DNA from: Beroe forskalii
Lineage: Eukaryota > Ctenophora > Nuda > Beroida > Beroidae
Direction of reading: 5' to 3'
DNA length: 64,000 bases
Assembly: GCA_011033025.1 (NCBI GenBank)
Contig: WFMF01000697.1
Coordinates: forward strand, 1-64,000
Within the stretch, counting starts at the first letter, position 1; the number at the start of each line of letters is the position of its first letter. The translations under genes were made by a program, and so were the position numbers. The notes under the pieces are model-generated. The model did not search any database. It saw only the letters and a program-made list of their open reading frames with translations, and was not told the DNA's origin. Positions 58,782 through 64,000 of this stretch are shown here, piece by piece.

Positions 58782-60010
58782 ATGACGGGTAGGAATTTGC
58801 TTGGTTTTTACATGCGGGAGAAGGATAAGGATGCTGAAGCTCAAACCAGTGCAAATATCCCATTATTCAGTTTGCCAACACCTAGCAGGTCAGGCTTGAC
58901 TCAATCTCAGATGGAAAGTGTAGCTGGTTGTCTAAGTATTTCCAAGGCCAAGACTAAGAAACGTGAAACGTACACTCCTAAGGAAAAGGCAACTATCGCC
59001 CGCTATGCTACTTCTAATAGGCTTGCTGATACAGTATCTCACTTCAAACATCAATTCCCTTTTCTAACTGAAAGTTCGGTGAGGAGATGGAAACGAGACT
59101 ACAGCAAGATTTCGGGATCAGATGGGTCAGTTCCCGAAGCATTGCCTGTAGGAAAACGCGGGAGACCTACATCGCTACCATCTGAGCTAGATGCTGATTT
59201 AAGAAAACTACTGGTGGCTATGAGAGAAGCAGGAGGTGTGGTGAATGCGACAACAATACGCGGATGCCTGCTGGGATTGGTGAATGCTGACCTTACCAAG
59301 TATGGTGCTTACTTGAAATTTGGTGACACGCTCCTGGCTAACATCATTGTATGTTCGTATGAAGTTCTCTCAAAGGAAAGCAACAACGTCTCGTCCTCCT
59401 GTTAGTATTGCAGCATATGAGGAAATCGCTGCGATACCACTTGCAATTCAAAAGGTCGTAGACAAATATGATATCCCCGAGGAGCTCATTATTACACTGA
59501 TCAAACTCCAACAAAGTTTTTTAACCTAAGTAACACGACCATGGAGTAAAACAGGAGAAAGTCGCACCGCTGTAGGCTCACAGTGATGACAAAAAGAACA
59601 ATCACTGCTACTCTTGCCATCACACTGTCCGGGGACATCCTGCCCTATCAACTCATTTATAAAGGAACAACTAAGAGGTGTTTACCATCAGCAGATCTAC
59701 TTCCTCCAGGTTTTCTACTTTCTTTTAACAAAACTCACTGGTCTAACACCGAAGAAACTGTTAATATACTGGAAAATGTTATTAAACCTTATGTTGAGCA
59801 GACACGGAAAACTCTTGGAAAGCCCAGCCAGAAAGCACTTCTCATATGGGATGATTTTAGTAAAGCATAATGCACCAAGAGTTGTGCATCTACTCCCAAA
59901 CCTCGGAATCTGCACGGTCGACATTCCAAAAACTTAACTCACCTTTGTCACCACTAGATCTCACTGTCAATAAAAAGCTTAAAGCTTTTTGAGCAGGATG
60001 CATGTGCCTC
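58782..60010 (+). pseudogene. Degenerate pogo/Tigger-like (DDE_1) transposase
   Basis: Fragments of one protein in different frames. 58782-59405: leader, a helix-turn-helix region (KEKATIARYATSNRLADTV, VRRWKRDY), KRGRPTSLPSELDADL and EAGGVVNATTI. Frame change near 59320-59529: SLYVRMKFSQRKATTSR and VVDKYDIPEELII. Next frame 59583-59870: KRTITATLAITLSGDILP, QLIYKGTTKRC and LLIWDDFSKA, the DDE core. About 59938-59990: a relict PLDLTVNKKLKAF. At least two frameshifts and several stops make it inactive. Confidence 0.86.
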
Positions 60011-60476
60011 CCACGTAAGCCGTAATTTAGCCGATCACATTCAGCGTAATTTAATGTAGGAGACTTCTGCTGGATATCCGCTTGTCGGTGCTGAAGCCTT
60101 TACACGCCAGTACTCTGAGAAAGTCCTTCGAGTTCTTCAAGAGTGTGGAAGGGAAGAAGTTAATTTCTTCGGGTTGGCGTACTTCTGGTATCACTGACGC
60201 TGTGTACGATGTAAAGATGGTGGCATTGACTCTAGAATGTTGATTGACCGTTTGAAAAGCTCAGGATCTGATTTACTATATTTTGAAGGCCCATTCAACA
60301 AGAAATTTTCTGCATTTTTTGTTCAATTTTATATTCATTTCATAGCCATTTTCAATGGAAAAATCGTTTATTTTCGGAAAAACTTCACTTAAACTCCAGG
60401 AAAAAATCGCCTTAATATCTGTCGCCTTAATATGTTGCGCCTTAATTATTAGTCGCCTATATTTCTGGTACTAAGG

Positions 60477-61428
60477 TAGTTGATTTAAAACCTGCATTGA
60501 TTCACATTCTTGTGGGTTATTCCCTGAGATCTTCAGCAGCATTCTCCATTTAACGTTGTGTTTCATTTTCCAGAGTTTTCAGTTCAAGAGTTTTAGCTGC
60601 ACATTCATTCTATCAGCTTTGTTTTTTCTTTTTCTGTGCCTAATTTTCTGTACCTTTTGATGAATCAAAAAAAGATCAATCAAGATTCAAGGTACACAGT
60701 GGATTTGATTTGGAATCATGCAAGATCATTTAAACGAGGAAAGTTTTAATTTTTATGAAGGTGCCTATTGATAATTTAGAAATTCATGGCATATTTCTAC
60801 AAAATTTGGTAATGCTTAGAGCTGGCATTTGTTTCAGATTTAGACTTTTAAAAAAGTATGGATACATGCAGAAAGTATACAGATAATCCCCACAATTAGC
60901 ACCATCTCTACTAACCCTTCCTCAATGCCTTTCGGTAAAAAATAGCAAATTGAAGAGGTAAAATCTACTCTGCATCGTGATTGAACTTAGATCTCCTTAG
61001 CATGACAACACACTCAACATCGAACATAACGAAACGCAATTTCAGATAAAACTTGAATAAACTTTTGTCAGGAAAACAGTAAAGGATGAGAAACTGTTTT
61101 GTAAATTCATAACATTTGCAGACGTTTCAAATGTTATACAATCCAATTGTAATACAGTAATAACTTACTAACTTAAAACAAACATATTATTACTAAAATA
61201 AATTAAGATTGATTTAATGTATTATTCAAGATCACAATATGTATCAAATACTGCATTTCTCAAAAGGTATAAGAATTACTTCATGCATCAATAAAATGTA
61301 AGTGTCATTAAAAACAAATTGATTTCAAAGAAATCTGTAACAACTATTTAAAAAACATAATAAAAATAATAAGTACTATTAAAAGATTGTGAAACCGTGA
61401 GTATGATACTATTATTGGTTATGATGAA
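60477..61428. other. Intergenic/3' flank of XPC, no gene seen
   Basis: AT-rich; no exon-like segment found. Confidence 0.6.
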
Positions 61429-64000
61429 TCACAGCTCCTCCTCACACGCAGACATGGGAACTATAAGACCACAAGAACACTTCTGTACCTTTTCCCCAGT
61501 TACCTTGTCCTTGCCTCGTGGTGTGAACTTGTGGATGTGGCCAGATGATGTGCCAGCTTTACCACTCTTACCAGATAAACTGGCATATTTCTTGCTGATC
61601 TTTTCTTTTATAAGTAAAGATCGAATGAGGAGCTTCCAATTGTCATATATCTTCTTTACACGTTTGTCCTGTGGATCATATGGGGGTGAAAATGCTTTTA
61701 ATATTTTATTGCTTTAATTGCTTTATAGTGTTGAGCATATTATGGTAGAGTTGTAATGGGGGGGTTGAAGATTATATTTTTAACACTTAGCCCAAGAATC
61801 GTAAAAGTAGGCTGAGGCTTTGGTCTTTTGATGCAATCCATTGACCATAAGTATACTTAATAAGAACAGGTTTTGATATTCATTTCTGAGTATAAAACCC
61901 CTGATCTGGTAACTTCTTGCAATGGGCCAGTTCAAATAGTAAGCCAATGAAAATTTGCTCAAGTTTCACAACATGAATAACCAGTGCAACAAGCTTACTT
62001 TGAAATTATGAAAAAAAATCTCACCTCTGCCTTTTGGATTTGAAGAGCATTGTACTCGATCCATGCATTTTCCAGAGCTTTTGCGTGCTCCTCACAAACC
62101 ACAACACCTCTCATTACTGGAACTGCTCTGCAGCGAGGAAACTCAAAGCCTACAACTGCATGAGCAGCATCTATATTGAGACGGCGAGCTAAGGCATATG
62201 ATCCTGCCAAATCAACATGTTTTGTTCCCTTGGGTAGCATCCATGGCTGAAAAAGTTCTACATTCCCGAACTCATTTCGAGGAACAACCCCACCCTCGGC
62301 TGTGGGTGCCTTGTACCACTCTGTTTGCCAGTCTCCATAGAGTGGCAGATCTTTCCATCGGTCATCACCTGGCCACCGATCATAAAAGATTTTGTTTTTA
62401 ACAACCTTGTAGGGAACTTCGCCATCCCTTACTGCTCGACCTTCCTTCTTGATAACAATGATTTGTTTGAGTGCTTTAACATTATCTCTGCTGTAAATGT
62501 TGTGTGATTTGAAAGTTCCTAAAACAGGAGCATCTCGAGGATATATTGCCTCTATTTTGAGGTTATCCTTTTCAAGGGCAAAAACGAGATTGTGCTTAAA
62601 ACCACCTAAACTTTTGGGAAAACCTCTACTAATCATCACTTGTTTCATGAACGAGTTGTGTGTTTTTAGAGCAAGTAAGTGTTGAGGCTGATCCACTATG
62701 AATTTATCCCAAAAGTCAAAATTAAGCAACCTAGCTTTCCTATGTATTTCAGGCCATTTGAGTGAATATTTCGGTGTTGAATCTAATATGGCAAGCTGAG
62801 GTGTAATAGCAACAACATAGCAAGGTGGTTTTTCATAGAAAGCTTCATCAAATGCATCTTCGCAAGACACACTATTCACTACATCAACTGCAAGAAGTTT
62901 TTCACCATCTTTAACTTCAAGCCAGAAAGTTGGATTGCGTGTTTTACATTTTGAGGACGTTTTGCTATTGTTCTTTGCTACTTTATCCACTGATGGGACA
63001 TACAATGAACCAACAAATCTGACATCAAGCCCAAAAATCCGAAGAATACAGTAAAAGATAGCCACATGAATATGTTCAAACTTTGTTCTCTGAGATGTTA
63101 TGTGTTTCAAGAGGAGGAATCTATTATAAAATTCAATTTTCTCTTCTGATTCATTTGTGTTAAGAATAAATGTGTCATTATACCAATCAAGTAATGAGGC
63201 AATATGTCTCTCTGTACAGTTAATCTGAAAATCATGAAGTTTTTTAGGTATAAGAGACAGCAAAATAGCTAATATTGAATTGCATGAAGCACATATCACA
63301 ATATTCCTCAGGAAAGCCACACCCATTACCAGGGCACACTGCTCTAAGCAACTATCTCGATCTTTGAGACATCTTTTTGTGAAACGTTGAATTTCTTTTT
63401 CTTCTTCAGTCAATTCAACTTTTTGTGAACTAACACCTGAACCCTTACCAGAATTCTTTTTTGAAGGTTTTATTTTCTTTTTCTTAACAACTGAAGAATC
63501 AAGTTCAAAATCTGAATCACCTGACGCTTTTCTGCTTTTCTTTATCTTTGGTGTGGAATTTTCATCAGAAGTTTCCATCTTTACTGCTTTAGCAATGCCT
63601 CTGTTCTTTGTGGGTTTTTGTGTAATTTTTCTTTGATTTCTTTTATCTGATACGGTTTTCTTGGGAGATGGCACTCTTTCCCAATCATCAGCATCATCAG
63701 AGTCTGATTTCATCTCGGTGATCTGTAAATCATCTTCATTCTCAATAAGCATTTTTAGGATGTCATTATTTGCATTACTTGCAAGAGGTATTTCAGTTAC
63801 AACTTTGCTATTCTCCTCTGATTTTTCTGGAACTGTTTCACTATTCATGTTACAAATCCTTTCAAAATCAAGACAATCAGATGATTCTTCAACAAAATTT
63901 TCATCACTGTCAGAATCGTTCTCTTTTGGGACAACTGCATCATCATTCAAGAAATTGTCATTGCAAGCAGCATTTGTAACTTCAATGATAGTACTTTCTT
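61429..64000 (-). CDS. XPC: XPC / Rad4 DNA damage recognition protein, 5' end beyond window
   Basis: Two exons. The upstream exon occupies 62025-64000 and is still open at the window edge. The last exon is 61429-61678 at most, with the best start at 61668 after a CACAG acceptor, ending TGA at 61429. The junction is phase 0. The acidic and basic N-terminal region (SDSDEN, KKKKIKPSKK) is followed by the transglutaminase-like domain (TFWLEVKDGEKLLAVDVV), BHD1 (YPRDAPVLGTFKSHNIYSRD), BHD2 (GDWQTEWYKAP, PRNEFGNVELFQPWMLP) and BHD3 (ALARRLNIDAAHAVVGFEF). The last exon gives NWKLLIRSLLIKEKI, as in other XPCs, and a short tail with a CSC motif. XPC starts global-genome nucleotide excision repair in the nucleus with RAD23 and centrin. 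All landmark motifs are intact. Confidence 0.96.

Larger units (their letters stand above)
56664..60476. mobile_element. TIR DNA transposon with TA duplication, carrying HIRAN and DDE genes
   Basis: The ends are inverted copies of CCTTAGTACCAGAAATATAG followed by GCGAC. Both are flanked by TA, as for Tc1/mariner/pogo-like elements. Subterminal ATTAAGGCGA(C) motifs are repeated at both ends, and the left end has a perfect 25-bp palindrome (56683-56707 / 56711-56735). The 3.8 kb inside hold a minus-strand HIRAN ORF, a nested smaller element and a plus-strand degenerate DDE transposase. Confidence 0.88.

Overview
This is animal-type nuclear DNA. It has multi-exon genes with GT-AG introns, AT-rich introns holding more GC-rich exons, many minisatellites, and cut-and-paste DNA transposons. 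The gene set (two-pore K+ channel, full-length-type ABCA transporter, XPC/Rad4, HIRAN protein) fits a metazoan. The abundance of fold-back elements, hAT MITEs and HIRAN-type transposons suggests a marine invertebrate, possibly early-branching, but no species can be named from this window.

Layout. 1-1.7 kb: a nest of GC-rich fold-back elements, some carrying TTAGGG-like tracts. 3.9-27.0 kb, minus strand: the C-terminal half of a DUF4139-domain protein in seven exons spread over 23 kb. Its 7.8-kb intron hosts a complete plus-strand K2P potassium channel gene (11.6-14.0 kb). 31.6-32.9 kb: a mobile-looking unit made of a TATA promoter followed by a GGTACC minisatellite. 33.0-55.6 kb, minus strand: an ABCA3-like transporter in more than 30 exons. 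It starts at a clear ATG (55556) and runs through TMD1, NBD1 and TMD2, but no second nucleotide-binding domain is visible downstream. One of its introns holds a second promoter-satellite unit (49.1-51.3 kb). Another holds a small plus-strand ORF for a signal-peptide/single-TM protein whose 5' end has been amplified about 30 times. 56.7-60.5 kb: a 3.8-kb TIR transposon with TA target-site duplication, carrying an intact HIRAN-domain ORF and a broken DDE transposase, with a related smaller element nested inside. 61.4-64.0 kb, minus strand: the 3' part of XPC, running off the window.

The gene pairs are nested or tandem rather than operonic and show no obvious pathway link. The most unusual general feature is that at least eight intronic minisatellites are built from duplicated exon edges, so each unit carries a copy of a real splice donor, acceptor or both. 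In one case a 14-nt copy would act as a micro-exon that repairs the ABCA reading frame. Exon structures were read by eye from translation, splice dinucleotides and phase; no alignment or transcript data were available.
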